NCBI RefSeq assembly: GCF_003415675.1
Contig: NZ_QFZK01000007.1
Span: forward strand, 1 to 64,000
Length of the DNA: 64,000 nt
Direction of reading: 5' to 3'
DNA from: Rhodoferax lacus
GTDB taxonomy: Bacteria; Pseudomonadota; Gammaproteobacteria; Burkholderiales; Burkholderiaceae_C
Each line of letters begins with the position of its first letter. Positions within the stretch are counted from its first letter, which is position 1. This document shows positions 39,777-49,595 of the stretch, one piece after another. Position numbers and translations under genes: made by a program. The notes below the pieces were generated by a model. That model saw nothing but the letters and a program-made list of their open reading frames with translations. It had not been told where the DNA came from and did not search any database.

Positions 39777-40169
39777 TCATGGCACGATCTTGCGAAAGCT
39801 CGCATAGTGATCGGCCGTGTAAAAACAGTCATCTGGCAGGGTGGCTGGGCCACCGCACACAATTCTTCTGGCGCCACGGTTCCGGGAACCCGGGGTCCGC
39901 ACGGTATATTCACGGTAGTAGCCACGCTTGTGCATGGGCAGAAAACGCTCCCGGTTTCCGAACACCACGCCATCTTTGTCGAACGGAAAAGGGCCACCTT
40001 GGTGTATCAGCCTGTGTGTCTCCTGGCCCTCTACCGGCAATGCGCCTAGCGCAATAAGGCCGGGTTCGGATTGGTTGTACGCAGTTCTTGCACCTGCGTT
40101 ACCAGCGCCCAGAGCCACTGCCAACATAAAGCCGGTGAGTACTAACTTAAACCGGTTGCTGCGCACCAA
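39777..40169 (-). CDS. Secreted guanyl-specific ribonuclease (barnase/RNase Sa type)
   Basis: The 130-residue precursor has a signal peptide (about residues 1-28). Its mature part resembles RNase Sa: QGGPFPFDKDGVVFGNRE, YYREYTVRTPGSRNRGARRI and FYTADHYASF. The catalytic trio is visible: general base Glu87, Arg101/Arg102 and general acid His121. Two cysteines (105, 115) could form a disulfide. It would cleave RNA after G outside the cytoplasm. A barstar inhibitor follows in the same operon, so this is a nuclease-immunity pair, either nutritional or competitive in role. Confidence 0.9.
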   Translation of the reverse strand: MVRSNRFKLVLTGFMLAVALGAGNAGARTAYNQSEPGLIALGALPVEGQETHRLIHQGGPFPFDKDGVVFGNRERFLPMHKRGYYREYTVRTPGSRNRGARRIVCGGPATLPDDCFYTADHYASFRKIVP

Positions 40170-40243
40170 AATTCCCCGTTACAAATTCGGGTAAACCCCA
40201 TGTCCCGAGGTCGCTAGTGTCACGCATCCGGCCTAAAAAAGCA

Positions 40244-40272
40244 AGGCCTTGCCCCTTTGAAGGGCAAGGCCT
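40244..40272 (-). terminator. Intrinsic terminator after maeB
   Basis: AGGCCTTGCCC (40244-40254) pairs with GGGCAAGGCCT (40262-40272) around a 7-base loop. On the minus strand it is followed by TGC and six T. It lies about 48 bases beyond the maeB stop. Confidence 0.88.
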
Positions 40273-40319
40273 GTGTGCCTAAAAAGTAAAGAAGTATGTA
40301 CTAACTGAAGGCGCAACGC

Positions 40320-42680
40320 CTAGCGGCTGGCGTTCGCATCTGCCACCGTGAGTGCCGTCATATTTACGATGCGGCGCACCGTGGTGCTGGCCGTCAAAAT
40401 ATGCACCGGTTTGGCTGCACCCAGCAAAACCGGGCCAATGGCGATGTTGCCGCCAGCTGCGGTCTTGAGCAGGTTGTACGCAATATTGGCTGCATCGATG
40501 TTGGGCAGCACCAGCAAATTGGCGTCGCCCTGCAGGGTGCTGTGGGGCATCAGTGCCTTGCGGGCATCGCCGTCCAGCGCCACATCGCCATGCATTTCGC
40601 CGTCCACTTCCAGCCAGGGTGCCTGCTGTTGCAGCAGTGCCAGGGTGTCGCGCATCTTGATGGCGCTGGGCTCGTTGCTGCTGCCAAAGCTGGAGTGGCT
40701 GAGCAGTGCGGCCTTCGGCTTGAAGCCAAAGCGCATCATTTCCTCGGCGGCCATAACCGTGATGCGGGCCAGTTCCTGGGCGGTCGGGTCGTAGTTCACA
40801 TGGGTGTCCACCAGGAACACCTGGCGTCCGGGCAGCATCAGGCCATTCATGCAGGCATAGATGGCGCAGTCCGAACCCGGGCCCGCCTTGGTGTCCATAC
40901 GCTTGCCAATCACCTGGTCAATGTATTCCAGATGCAGGGCGGTCTTGCCCCAGGTGCCGCAGATCAAGCCGTCCACATCGCCCTTGTGCAGCAACATGGC
41001 GCCAATCAGGCTCAGGCGGCGGCGCATTTCGATCTTGGCTACCTGGACTGTTACGCCCTTGCGCTCGGTCATGCGGTGGTAGGTCTGCCAGAAGTCGCGG
41101 TAGCGGTGGTCCTGCTCCACATTCACCACCTGGTAGTCCACGCCCTCTCGCAGGCGCAGGCCGAATTTCTCGATGCGCTCGGCAATCACGGCCGGGCGGC
41201 CAATCAACGTGGGCAGGGCCAGGCGCTCGTCAACCACGATCTGGGCGGCGCGCAGGACGCGCTCTTCTTCGCCTTCGGAATAGGCCACGCGCTTTTTCAG
41301 CGCCTTGCGGGCAGCCGTGAAGATGGGCTTCATGGTGGTGCCGGAGGCGTAGACAAAGCTCTGCAGGCGCTCGCGGTAGGCATCCATGTCGGCGATCGGG
41401 CGCAAGGCTACGCCGCTGTCGGCTGCCGCCTTGGCCACGGCCGGAGCGATCTTCATCATCAGGCGCGGATCGAAGGGCTTGGGGATCAGGTACTCGGGGC
41501 CGAAGGCCAGTTGCTCACCGGAATAGGCTGCAGCCACCACATCGCTCTGCTCGGCCTGGGCCAGGTCGGCAATGGCATGCACGGCTGCGATTTCCATCTC
41601 CAGCGTGATGGTCGAGGCACCCGCATCCAGGGCGCCACGGAAGATGTAGGGGAAGCACAGGACGTTGTTGACCTGGTTGGGGTAGTCGGTGCGGCCGGTG
41701 GCCATGATGGCGTCGCTGCGTACCGCCTTCACTTCCTCGGGCAGAATTTCGGGCGTGGGGTTGGCCAAGGCAAAAATGATGGGGTTGGCAGCCATGGTGG
41801 CCACCATATCGGGCTTGAGCACGCCGCCGGCCGACAGACCCAGGAACACATCGGCCCCGACAATGATTTCACGCAGGGTGCGTGCGTCTGTTTCTTGGGC
41901 AAACACCGCCTTGTCCTCGTCCATCAGCTCGGTGCGGCCCGCGTAAACCACGCCAGCCAGATCGGTGACATAGATGTTTTCGCGCGGGATGCCCAGCTTG
42001 ACCAGCAGGCCCAGGCAAGCCAGGGCTGCGGCACCTGCGCCAGAGGTCACCAGTTTGATCTTTTTGGGATCCTTGCCCACCACCTTGAGGCCATTGAGGA
42101 TGCCTGCACCCACCACGATAGCGGTGCCGTGCTGGTCGTCATGGAACACCGGAATCTTCATGCGCTCGCGCAGCTTGCGCTCCACATAAAAGCAGTCGGG
42201 CGCCTTGATGTCTTCGAGGTTGATACCGCCAAAGGTGGGCTCCAGCGAGGCGATGATGTCCACCAGCTTGTCCAGGTCGTGCTTCTCGTTGATCTCGATG
42301 TCAAACACGTCAATGCCGGCGAACTTCTTGAACAGCACGCCCTTGCCCTCCATCACCGGCTTGGCCGCCAGCGGGCCAATGTCACCCAGGCCCAGCACGG
42401 CCGTGCCGTTGGTGATGACGGCCACCAGATTGCCGCGGCTGGTGTACTTGAAGGCGTTGTTGGGGTCCTTGACGATTTCCTCGCAGGGCGCGGCCACGCC
42501 GGGCGAGTAGGCCAGGGCCAGGTCGTGCTGGTTGACCAGTTGCTTGGTCGCCGCAATGGCGATTTTTCCGGGCGTGGGGAACTCGTGGTACTCCAGTGCG
42601 GCGCGGCGCAGTTCGGCACGTTTCTCGGGGGTGTTGGAGGAGCTGGGGGTAAGCGACCCGGTGGATGAATCCTGTGTCAT
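40320..42680 (-). CDS. maeB: NADP-dependent malic enzyme (malic enzyme-phosphotransacetylase fusion)
   Basis: MaeB oxidatively decarboxylates malate to pyruvate, making NADPH. The 786-residue product has the two-part architecture of this class. The malic enzyme occupies about residues 20-430 ([34 protein letters not shown]; the Rossmann motif [13 protein letters not shown]). A phosphotransacetylase-like domain follows (about 440-786), usually catalytically silent and regulatory (acetyl-CoA sensing). It is a single gene followed by a strong terminator. The length and motifs are complete. Confidence 0.95.
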   Translation of the reverse strand: MTQDSSTGSLTPSSSNTPEKRAELRRAALEYHEFPTPGKIAIAATKQLVNQHDLALAYSPGVAAPCEEIVKDPNNAFKYTSRGNLVAVITNGTAVLGLGDIGPLAAKPVMEGKGVLFKKFAGIDVFDIEINEKHDLDKLVDIIASLEPTFGGINLEDIKAPDCFYVERKLRERMKIPVFHDDQHGTAIVVGAGILNGLKVVGKDPKKIKLVTSGAGAAALACLGLLVKLGIPRENIYVTDLAGVVYAGRTELMDEDKAVFAQETDARTLREIIVGADVFLGLSAGGVLKPDMVATMAANPIIFALANPTPEILPEEVKAVRSDAIMATGRTDYPNQVNNVLCFPYIFRGALDAGASTITLEMEIAAVHAIADLAQAEQSDVVAAAYSGEQLAFGPEYLIPKPFDPRLMMKIAPAVAKAAADSGVALRPIADMDAYRERLQSFVYASGTTMKPIFTAARKALKKRVAYSEGEEERVLRAAQIVVDERLALPTLIGRPAVIAERIEKFGLRLREGVDYQVVNVEQDHRYRDFWQTYHRMTERKGVTVQVAKIEMRRRLSLIGAMLLHKGDVDGLICGTWGKTALHLEYIDQVIGKRMDTKAGPGSDCAIYACMNGLMLPGRQVFLVDTHVNYDPTAQELARITVMAAEEMMRFGFKPKAALLSHSSFGSSNEPSAIKMRDTLALLQQQAPWLEVDGEMHGDVALDGDARKALMPHSTLQGDANLLVLPNIDAANIAYNLLKTAAGGNIAIGPVLLGAAKPVHILTASTTVRRIVNMTALTVADANASR

Positions 42681-42902
42681 TGGCGTCCTTGTGCATCAGG
42701 GCGGGCGCGAAGGCGCAGGCTCCCGAGGCGGGAATCCATTGTAGACCCGGCCCCTCGCGCTGACCCTGCGTCGCTGCTGCGGATATCCGGCCTTGGCAAG
42801 CTGCACTATCGGTGCTAAGAGTAGATTGGTGCCTCAGCCCCGGGTCGCGCCAGCAACGGCACAATGGCCTCAAGCCCTCGCCTTGTTTCATAAAGACTAC
42901 CC
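42681..42902. other. Divergent intergenic region maeB/pip
   Basis: This 222-base gap between divergent maeB and pip must hold both promoters. I see no gene and no hairpin of note, and no confident promoter could be picked by eye. Confidence 0.5.
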
Positions 42903-43865
42903 ATGAGCACCAGCGCCAATCTCTTGTTTCCGCCTCTGAATCCCTACCGCACTGGTAGGCTGGCGGTGGACGACATTCACACCCTGTACTGGGAGGAGTG
43001 CGGTAATCCGCAGGGCGTGCCGGTGTTGTTCCTGCATGGCGGGCCGGGCGCGGGTCTGTCACCCAAACACCGGCAGTTCTTTGATCCGGCGCACTACCGC
43101 ATCGTGCTGTTCGACCAGCGCGGTGCCGGCCAGTCCACCCCCTTGGGCGAAACCCGCAACAATACGACGCAGCTGCTGCTGGCCGACATCGAGCGCCTGC
43201 GCAGCTTGCTGGAGATTGAACAGTGGCTGCTGTTTGGCGGCTCCTGGGGCTCCACCCTGGCACTGGCCTATGCGCAGGCGCATCCCGAGCGCTGCAGCGG
43301 GCTGGTACTGCGCGGGATTTTTCTGTGCACCCCGGCCGAGATTGACTGGTTCCTCAATGGCATCCGCTGGTTCTTTCCGGACGCGCATGCGCAGTTTGTG
43401 GCGCCGATTGCCGAGGCTGACCGCGGCGACCTGTTGCCGGCCTTTTGCAAGAAGCTGTTTGGCGAGGATGTGGCGCAGGGCGTGGCCGCCGCGCGTGCCT
43501 GGGGCCGCTACGAGGGCCGCACCATCCACCTGTTGCCAGACCCGGCTGTGGAAGAGTCCTTTGGCAGCGAGGCCGTGGCCCTGGGTGTGGGGCGCCTGGA
43601 GGCACACTATTTCAGCCACCAGGCCTTCTTCACCGAGGACCAGTTGATCCGCAACGTGGACCGCATCCGCCACCTGCCCGCTGTGATCGTGCAGGGCCGC
43701 TACGACGTGATCTGCCCCATGCTCTCGGCCTGGCGCCTGCACCAGGCCTGGCCCGAGGCCAGCTTCCACATCATCCCCGACGCCGGCCACGGCGCCTTCG
43801 AGCCCGGCATCGCCAGCGCCCTGGTGCGCGCCACCGAGCAGTTCAAGCGCGACGGCAGCCTGTAA
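42903..43865 (+). CDS. pip: Prolyl aminopeptidase
   Basis: This alpha/beta-hydrolase of family S33 (320 residues) releases N-terminal proline from peptides in the cytoplasm. It shows the oxyanion HGGPGAG loop, DQRGAGQSTP, the nucleophile Ser114 in GGSWGSTLAL, the acid in GRYDVICP and the His in DAGHGAFEPG. It is complete, has no signal peptide and is flanked by a convergent glutamine-synthetase-family gene 50 bases away. Confidence 0.94.
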   Translation: MSTSANLLFPPLNPYRTGRLAVDDIHTLYWEECGNPQGVPVLFLHGGPGAGLSPKHRQFFDPAHYRIVLFDQRGAGQSTPLGETRNNTTQLLLADIERLRSLLEIEQWLLFGGSWGSTLALAYAQAHPERCSGLVLRGIFLCTPAEIDWFLNGIRWFFPDAHAQFVAPIAEADRGDLLPAFCKKLFGEDVAQGVAAARAWGRYEGRTIHLLPDPAVEESFGSEAVALGVGRLEAHYFSHQAFFTEDQLIRNVDRIRHLPAVIVQGRYDVICPMLSAWRLHQAWPEASFHIIPDAGHGAFEPGIASALVRATEQFKRDGSL

Positions 43866-43915
43866 TCAGACGGGGCAGCGTATTGCGCGAAGCGAGAAGC
43901 GTGGGGGCATGATCT

Positions 43916-45265
43916 CTAGACCTGCGGCAAAAGAAAACGCCGCTCCCACGCGCTGATCTCGTGCAGGTAGCTCTGGTACTCCAGCGCCTTGACCGCGCAA
44001 TAGCCGGTGACAAAGGCCTCACCCAGGAGCCTGCGTGCGGACGGGCTGTGGGCCATGCGCTCGTGCGCGGGCAAAAAGCTGCGCTCCAGCGCGTGGGCCT
44101 GCAGGTAGGCGTTGGCGCCTGCATCCAGCGGCTCGGAGGGCTGCAGCCTCTCATTCATGCCAGCCAGCCCGGCGGCCAGGGAGGCGGCGATGGCCAGGTA
44201 GGGGTTGGCATCGGCCCCGGCGATGCGGTTTTCCACGCGCCGCGCGGCCGGGCCGCTTTGGGGGATGCGCAAGCCGGCGGTGCGGTTGTCATGGCCCCAG
44301 GCCAGGTTGATGGGGGCCTGGCTGCCCACCACAAAGCGGCGGTACGAATTGACGAAGGGCGCGAACACCAGCATCAGGTCCGGGCCATAGGTTTGCAGCC
44401 CGGCTATGAAGTGGCCAAAGGCCGCGCTCTCCTGCCCATCGTCCGTGCTGAAGATGTTGCGCCCGGCGCTGTCCACCACGCTCTGGTGCAGGTGCATGGA
44501 GCTGCCCGGCGCACCGGCAATCGGCTTGGCCATGAACACCGCGTTCAGGCCGTGCTGGATGGCAATCTCCTTGGCCGCGTACTTGAACAAAAACGCCTGG
44601 TCGGCCACGGCCAGCGGGTCGCCGTGCATCAGGTTGATCTCGAACTGGCTGGTTCCCACCTCATGGATCCAGGTGTCGGACTGCACGCCCAAAGACTCCA
44701 GCGCACTGCGAAAAGCGTCCCAGAAGGCCGCGTGCTCATTGAGCATGTTCATGCTGAAGGCCGACTGCCCGGCCTCGGCCCGACCGTTGCGCGTCAGCGG
44801 AGCGGTCAAGGGCTGGTCCGGGTTGGTGCAGGGGGCGGTCAGGTAGAACTCGATCTCGGGCGCCACCACCGGTGTGAGGCCCTGGGCGGTGTAGCGCGCC
44901 ACCACCGTCTCCAGCAGCGAGCGCGCGGAAAACGCGCAGGGCTCGCCGCTGAGCTCCACACAGTCGTGGATGGCAAAGGCGCGTGGCACGCTGGACCAGG
45001 GGGAGCGCTTGAGCGTGGCGTAGTCGGGCACCAGACGCACATCCGGGTCGGCATCCGGAAAGACCGGGTCGTAGGAATAGTCGCCCGTTACGCACTGCAT
45101 GGGAATGGCCTGGGCAATGCGCAGTTCGCTGCCGGCGGCAAAGCTGGCCGCGGGCATGAGCTTGCCGCGCGGATAGCCCGACACATCCGGAAAAATGCAC
45201 TCCACATCCCGAATGCCATGAAGGTCAAAGAAGGCTTGAAGCGCGGCGCGGGTGGGCTGTGTCAT
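43916..45265 (-). CDS. Glutamine-synthetase-family ligase (gamma-glutamylpolyamine synthetase-like)
   Basis: The 449-residue cytoplasmic protein has the GS fold: N-terminal beta-grasp (DVECIFPDVSGYPRGKL), metal and ATP-binding strands (VAPEIEFYL; EVGTSQFEINLMHGD; GAPGSSMHLHQSV), the RIPQSGPAARRVENRIAGAD segment and the NPYLAIAASLAAG core. The pattern fits PuuA/GlnA4-type enzymes that glutamylate amines rather than housekeeping GlnA, and the C-terminal adenylylation site of GlnA is not evident. No other polyamine genes are adjacent, so the substrate is uncertain. The start at 45265 (MTQPTRAALQAFF) is chosen over a longer frame that overlaps the next gene. Confidence 0.85.
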   Translation of the reverse strand: MTQPTRAALQAFFDLHGIRDVECIFPDVSGYPRGKLMPAASFAAGSELRIAQAIPMQCVTGDYSYDPVFPDADPDVRLVPDYATLKRSPWSSVPRAFAIHDCVELSGEPCAFSARSLLETVVARYTAQGLTPVVAPEIEFYLTAPCTNPDQPLTAPLTRNGRAEAGQSAFSMNMLNEHAAFWDAFRSALESLGVQSDTWIHEVGTSQFEINLMHGDPLAVADQAFLFKYAAKEIAIQHGLNAVFMAKPIAGAPGSSMHLHQSVVDSAGRNIFSTDDGQESAAFGHFIAGLQTYGPDLMLVFAPFVNSYRRFVVGSQAPINLAWGHDNRTAGLRIPQSGPAARRVENRIAGADANPYLAIAASLAAGLAGMNERLQPSEPLDAGANAYLQAHALERSFLPAHERMAHSPSARRLLGEAFVTGYCAVKALEYQSYLHEISAWERRFLLPQV

Positions 45266-45321
45266 GATGGCTGGCTGGTTGAAAAGGGCAGACGCCCCGT
45301 CCCCATTCTCGCGGAATACAC

Positions 45322-45615
45322 ATGCACCTCCGGATCCACTTTTGCCTGTTCGCACTGCTCCTGTCGTTTGGCGTTTGCGCGGCCACACCGTCCCCTGTGT
45401 CCAATGGCGAATTTACCCCGCTGCCCAATGCCTGCAAGTCCGAAGTGGCCAAGTTCGAAGAAACCATAGGCTTCATCCGCCAGCACCAGGGCAACGCAGC
45501 GGCCTCGGCCCTGCGGGAAAAGCTCCTGCCGGCCAAAATCGAAGCCGAGCTGCTGGCCAACCAGGGCTATTGCGGCCTGGCCAATTACCTGCGCGAGAAA
45601 AAACTCAACCGCTGA
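45322..45615 (+). CDS. Small secreted protein of unknown function
   Basis: The 97-residue product has a clear signal peptide (about residues 1-20, ending VCAA) and a mature ~77-residue part with two cysteines (CKSEV and YCGLAN) and helical character. I do not recognise a family. It diverges from the glutamine-synthetase-family gene and precedes gor by 42 bases on the same strand, so it may be co-transcribed with gor. Confidence 0.72.
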   Translation: MHLRIHFCLFALLLSFGVCAATPSPVSNGEFTPLPNACKSEVAKFEETIGFIRQHQGNAAASALREKLLPAKIEAELLANQGYCGLANYLREKKLNR

Positions 45616-45657
45616 TGCACACTGCGCGCATCACTACAGCCCAAGGCGGATCGCTCC

Positions 45658-47022
45658 ATGGAAACATTTGATCTGGTCGTTATCGGTGGCGGCTCCGGTG
45701 GCGTGCGCGCCGCGCGCATTGCCGCAGGCCACGGGGCCCGCGTGGCTCTGGTGGAGGAATACCGCATGGGCGGCACCTGCGTGATCCGCGGCTGTGTGCC
45801 CAAGAAGCTGATGGTCTATGCCTCGCGCTGTGCGCAGGAATTCGAAGAGGCTCGTGGCTTTGGCTGGACCCTGGGGGAAGCCCGCTTTGACTGGCCCTCG
45901 CTCAAGGCCAATCGCGACCGCGAAGTCGCACGCCTGGAGGCCGTCTACCGCAGCAACCTGCAAGCCGCAGGCGTGACCCTGCTGGAGGGCCGCGCCACCG
46001 TGCACGCCCCCCACACGGTGCGTCTGGCGGACGCTCGCCTGCTGCGCGGTGAAACCATTCTGGTTGCCACCGGCGCCAGGCCCGAAGCCGGCCCGGACAT
46101 TCCGGGGGCTGAGCTGGCTATTGATTCCAACGGCTTCTTTGAACTCGAACAACTGCCCCGGCGCGTGGTGGTGCAGGGCGCCGGTTACATCGCGCTGGAG
46201 CTGGCCTGCGTGTTGCGCCTGCTGGGGGCCGAAGTGTCTGTGGTGCTGCGCGGCACACAAATTCTGCGTGGCTTTGATGACGAGCTGCGCACCCACCTGG
46301 CCACCGAACTGGCGGCCACCGGTCTGCAGTTTCTGTATGGCCGCCAGGTCAGCGCGATCGCCCGCCATGCCCGGGGCTTGCAGGTCACCTTGGACGACGG
46401 GCAGACCTTGGACGCTGACTGCGTGCTGCGCGCCGTGGGGCGGGCGCCCAACAGCGCGGAGCTGGGGCTGGAGGCCGCCGGTGTGCTGCTGGACGCCCGG
46501 GGCGCGGTGCAGGTGGATGCGCAGTCGCGCAGCAGTGTGGACCACATCTACGCCGTAGGCGATGTCACCAACCGCGTCAACCTCACGCCCATGGCCATAC
46601 GCGAGGGCCATGCCTTTGCCGACACGGTGTTTGGCCAGCAGCCGCGCCTGATCGACTACCGGCTGATTCCCTCGGCCGTGTTCACCACCCCCGAGGCCGG
46701 TGTGGTGGGTCTGACCGAGGCACAGGCGCTGCAGCAGCATCCGCATCTGGACGTGTACCGCACCACGTTTAAGCCCATGAAGGCAGCACTTTCCGGGCAC
46801 AACGGGCGCATCTTCATGAAGCTGCTGGTGGACCGCGACACCGACCGCGTGCTGGGCTTCCACATGGTGGGCCCGGACAGCGGCGAGATCACCCAGCTGG
46901 TGGGTGTGACCCTGCAGCTGGGAGCCACCAAGGCGGCCTTTGACGCCACCCTGGCCGTGCACCCCACGGCGGCAGAAGAACTGGTCACCCTGCGCGCACC
47001 GGCCCTGCGCCACAACCTGTAG
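45658..47022 (+). CDS. gor: Glutathione-disulfide reductase
   Basis: Gor reduces glutathione disulfide with NADPH through FAD and a redox disulfide. The 454-residue product shows the FAD motif VVIGGGSGGVRAAR, the redox pair Cys41/Cys46 in GGTCVIRGCVPKK, the second Rossmann motif VVVQGAGYIALELA and YAVGDVTNRVNLTP. The C-terminal HPTAAEE contains the catalytic His and Glu. Its length is as in other Proteobacteria. An MDR oxidoreductase gene follows after 10 bases. Confidence 0.95.
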   Translation: METFDLVVIGGGSGGVRAARIAAGHGARVALVEEYRMGGTCVIRGCVPKKLMVYASRCAQEFEEARGFGWTLGEARFDWPSLKANRDREVARLEAVYRSNLQAAGVTLLEGRATVHAPHTVRLADARLLRGETILVATGARPEAGPDIPGAELAIDSNGFFELEQLPRRVVVQGAGYIALELACVLRLLGAEVSVVLRGTQILRGFDDELRTHLATELAATGLQFLYGRQVSAIARHARGLQVTLDDGQTLDADCVLRAVGRAPNSAELGLEAAGVLLDARGAVQVDAQSRSSVDHIYAVGDVTNRVNLTPMAIREGHAFADTVFGQQPRLIDYRLIPSAVFTTPEAGVVGLTEAQALQQHPHLDVYRTTFKPMKAALSGHNGRIFMKLLVDRDTDRVLGFHMVGPDSGEITQLVGVTLQLGATKAAFDATLAVHPTAAEELVTLRAPALRHNL

Positions 47023-47032
47023 CCTGCCCGCC

Positions 47033-48145
47033 ATGTCCTCTTCCTCTGCCCGCACAGCCACCCTGCCCGTCACCATGCAGGCCATGGTCACCACAGGCCA
47101 GGGCGGCTACGACAAGCTGGAATACCGCACCCTGCCCCTGCCCTTGCTGCGCCCCGGTGAGGTTTTGCTGCAGGTGCTGGCCGCGGGCATGAACAACACC
47201 GACATCAACACCCGGGTGGGCTGGTATGGCGCGACGCCCGGCGTGGCCGGTGGCGGGGCGGAGCCAACTTCCGGCGACGCGCCTCTGGGCTGGAATGGCG
47301 CCACACCTTTTCCCCTGATTCAGGGGGCGGACTGCTGCGGCCGCGTGGTGGCCGTGGCGCCCAATGTGCAGGGACAAGAACAGGTCCACGCGTACGGCCA
47401 ATTGCTGGGCCAGCGCGTGCTGGTGCGCAGCTGCATGCGTGTATCTGGTTTTGATGCACCCGATACGCGCTGGCTGGGCACCGACTTTGACGGCGCCTTT
47501 GCCCAGTACCTGCGCGTGCCCGCCAGCGAGGTGTTTGCCGTGCAGAGCGACTGGAGCGATGTGGAACTGGCCTCATTGCCCTGCGCCTGGGGCACGGCCG
47601 AAAACATGCTGCAGCGCGCAGGTGTTGCAGCGGGAGAGCAGGTCTGGGTGAGCGGTGCCTCGGGCGGCGTGGGTTCGGCGGCCGTGCAACTGGCCCGGCG
47701 GCGCGGCGCCCAGGTCACGGCGCTCACCAGCCGCGACAAGCGTGATGCCGTGGCCGCACTCGGTGCCGACCGGGTGCTGTGCCGCGAGGACGGTACTGCC
47801 GCCTGGTCCCAGCTGCCGCCTGCCGATGTGGTGGTGGACAACGTGGCCGGTACCGGCTTTGGCACCTGGCTCAAGCTGCTGCGGCGCGGCGGGCGCTATG
47901 TGTCGTCGGGTGCGATTGCCGGGGCCGACGTGGCCCTGGACATGCGCGACCTGTACCTCAAGGACCTCACCCTGCTGGGCTGCACCGCTTGGGACGAAGT
48001 GGTGTTTCCCAACCTGATCGGCTACGTGGAACGCAACGAAATCCGCCCTGTGGTGGCCGCCAGTTTTGCACTGCAGGACATGGCGCGCGCCCAGGAGGTG
48101 TTTCTGGAAAAGCAGCACACAGGCAACATCGTGCTGGTGCCGTAG
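47033..48145 (+). CDS. MDR-family zinc-type alcohol dehydrogenase/quinone oxidoreductase
   Basis: The 370-residue cytoplasmic protein has the GroES-like N-terminal domain (VLAAGMNNTDINTRVGWY) and a Rossmann domain with VWVSGASGGVGSAAVQLA. The structural-zinc cysteine cluster of classical alcohol dehydrogenases is not seen, so it is nearer to quinone-oxidoreductase-like MDRs. The substrate is unknown. The start at 47033 is an ATG 10 bases after gor; an internal ATG at 47075 (MQAMVTTGQGGYDKL) marks where homology starts and could be the true start. It ends eight bases from the convergent pepP. Confidence 0.82.
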   Translation: MSSSSARTATLPVTMQAMVTTGQGGYDKLEYRTLPLPLLRPGEVLLQVLAAGMNNTDINTRVGWYGATPGVAGGGAEPTSGDAPLGWNGATPFPLIQGADCCGRVVAVAPNVQGQEQVHAYGQLLGQRVLVRSCMRVSGFDAPDTRWLGTDFDGAFAQYLRVPASEVFAVQSDWSDVELASLPCAWGTAENMLQRAGVAAGEQVWVSGASGGVGSAAVQLARRRGAQVTALTSRDKRDAVAALGADRVLCREDGTAAWSQLPPADVVVDNVAGTGFGTWLKLLRRGGRYVSSGAIAGADVALDMRDLYLKDLTLLGCTAWDEVVFPNLIGYVERNEIRPVVAASFALQDMARAQEVFLEKQHTGNIVLVP

Positions 48146-48153
48146 AAATCCAG

Positions 48154-49536
48154 CTACCGCATGAGCGCCTCAATGGCGTCCGGCTCCACCGGTACGCCGC
48201 GGCTGATCAGCTCGCAGCCATCGTCTGTGACGATGGCATCGTCCTCGATGCGGATGCCGATGTTGTGGAACTGTTCCGGCACACCAGCGGCCGGGCGTAC
48301 ATAGATGCCAGGCTCAATCGTCAGCACCATGCCGCTTCGCAGAATGCGTGCCGGGCGGTTGACGATGGTGTCGCCGCTCAGCGCATCACGGCGTTCGGTC
48401 TTCTGGCCGATCTCCGAGGGCTCGGTATAGGCGCCGCAGTCATGCACATCCATGCCCAGCCAGTGGCCGGTGCGGTGCATGTAAAACTGGAAGTAGGCGC
48501 GCTTCTCGATCACATCCTCCAGCGTGCCCACCTGGTTGGCGTCCAGCAGGCCCAGGTCCAGCATGCCCTGCGCCAGCACCTTCACCGTGGCCTCGTGCGG
48601 GTCGGTAAAGCGGGCCCCGGCCCGGGTGACAGCCACGGCCGCGTTTTGTGAGGCCAGCACCAGCTCATAGAGCGCGCGTTGCGGGCCTGTGAATGTGCCG
48701 TTGGCGGGGAAGGTGCGGGTGATGTCGCTGGCATAGCCGTCGAGCTCGCACCCGGCATCGATCAGCACCAGCTCGCCGTCGCGCACAAGGCCCGCATCGG
48801 CCCGGTAGTGCAGCACGCAGGCATTGGCACCGGCGGCCACAATCGAGCCATAGGCCGGGTACTGTGAGCCATGGCGGCGGAACTCGTGCAGCAGCTCGGC
48901 ATCCAGGTGGTACTCGCACACCTCCTGCCCCGCGCGCAGCATGCGGGCACTGAGCTGCATGGCGCGGATATGGGCACCCGCGCTGATCTGCGCGGCGCGG
49001 CGCATGGTGTCCTGCTCGCTGGCGTCTTTGACCAGGCGCATCTCGTCCAGCGGGCCGCACAGGTCGCGCTGCTGCTCGGGAGTGAGGGCGCCAAAGCGCA
49101 CCCTTGCGCGCAGGCTGCTGAGCCAGCCGCCCACACGCGACTCCAGACCGGTGTGCGTGGCAAAGGGGAACCAGACCGCATCGCGCCCATCCAGCAGGCC
49201 CGGCATTTGCGCGTCCAGCGCGTCCACGGCAAAGGCCGCGTCCACACCCAGGGCTGCCGGTGCGGCCTCGGGCCCCAGGCGATGGCCGTCCCAGATCTCG
49301 CGCTCCAGATCCTTGGGATTGCAAAACAGGGTGGTGCGGCCGTTGCCCTGCACCACCAGCCAGGCTTTGGGTTCGGTGAAGCCGCACAGGTAATAGAAGT
49401 AGCTGTCGTGGCGGTACAGAAAGTCGGCATCGCGGTTGCGTTGCTGCTCGGGCGCGGTGGGCAGGATGGCAATGCCCTGGGGGCCGATGCGGCGGGCCAG
49501 CTCGGTGCGGCGGGCCTGGTAGAGAGCGGTGTTCAT
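48154..49536 (-). CDS. pepP: Xaa-Pro aminopeptidase
   Basis: PepP removes an N-terminal residue before proline. It is a di-manganese pita-bread enzyme (family M24B). The 460-residue product has the AMP_N domain (NTALYQARRTELARRIG..., HDSYFYYLCGF) and the catalytic metal ligands in DAGCELDGYASDITRTFP (two Asp), HRTGHWLGMDVHD (His), LTIEPGIYV (Glu) and GIRIEDDAIV (Glu). An AGGAA precedes the ATG at 49536. It follows murU on the same strand with a 59-base gap. Confidence 0.93.
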   Translation of the reverse strand: MNTALYQARRTELARRIGPQGIAILPTAPEQQRNRDADFLYRHDSYFYYLCGFTEPKAWLVVQGNGRTTLFCNPKDLEREIWDGHRLGPEAAPAALGVDAAFAVDALDAQMPGLLDGRDAVWFPFATHTGLESRVGGWLSSLRARVRFGALTPEQQRDLCGPLDEMRLVKDASEQDTMRRAAQISAGAHIRAMQLSARMLRAGQEVCEYHLDAELLHEFRRHGSQYPAYGSIVAAGANACVLHYRADAGLVRDGELVLIDAGCELDGYASDITRTFPANGTFTGPQRALYELVLASQNAAVAVTRAGARFTDPHEATVKVLAQGMLDLGLLDANQVGTLEDVIEKRAYFQFYMHRTGHWLGMDVHDCGAYTEPSEIGQKTERRDALSGDTIVNRPARILRSGMVLTIEPGIYVRPAAGVPEQFHNIGIRIEDDAIVTDDGCELISRGVPVEPDAIEALMR

Positions 49537-49595
49537 GGAAGGTTCCTGCAAAAAAACGGAAGGCCTGTGGGGGCCGTTACAGCGCTGCGCTGCGC

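Noticed and set aside
40401..42668. 755-codon open frame antisense to maeB
   Set aside because: It is a shadow frame; maeB on the minus strand has full homology and a terminator.
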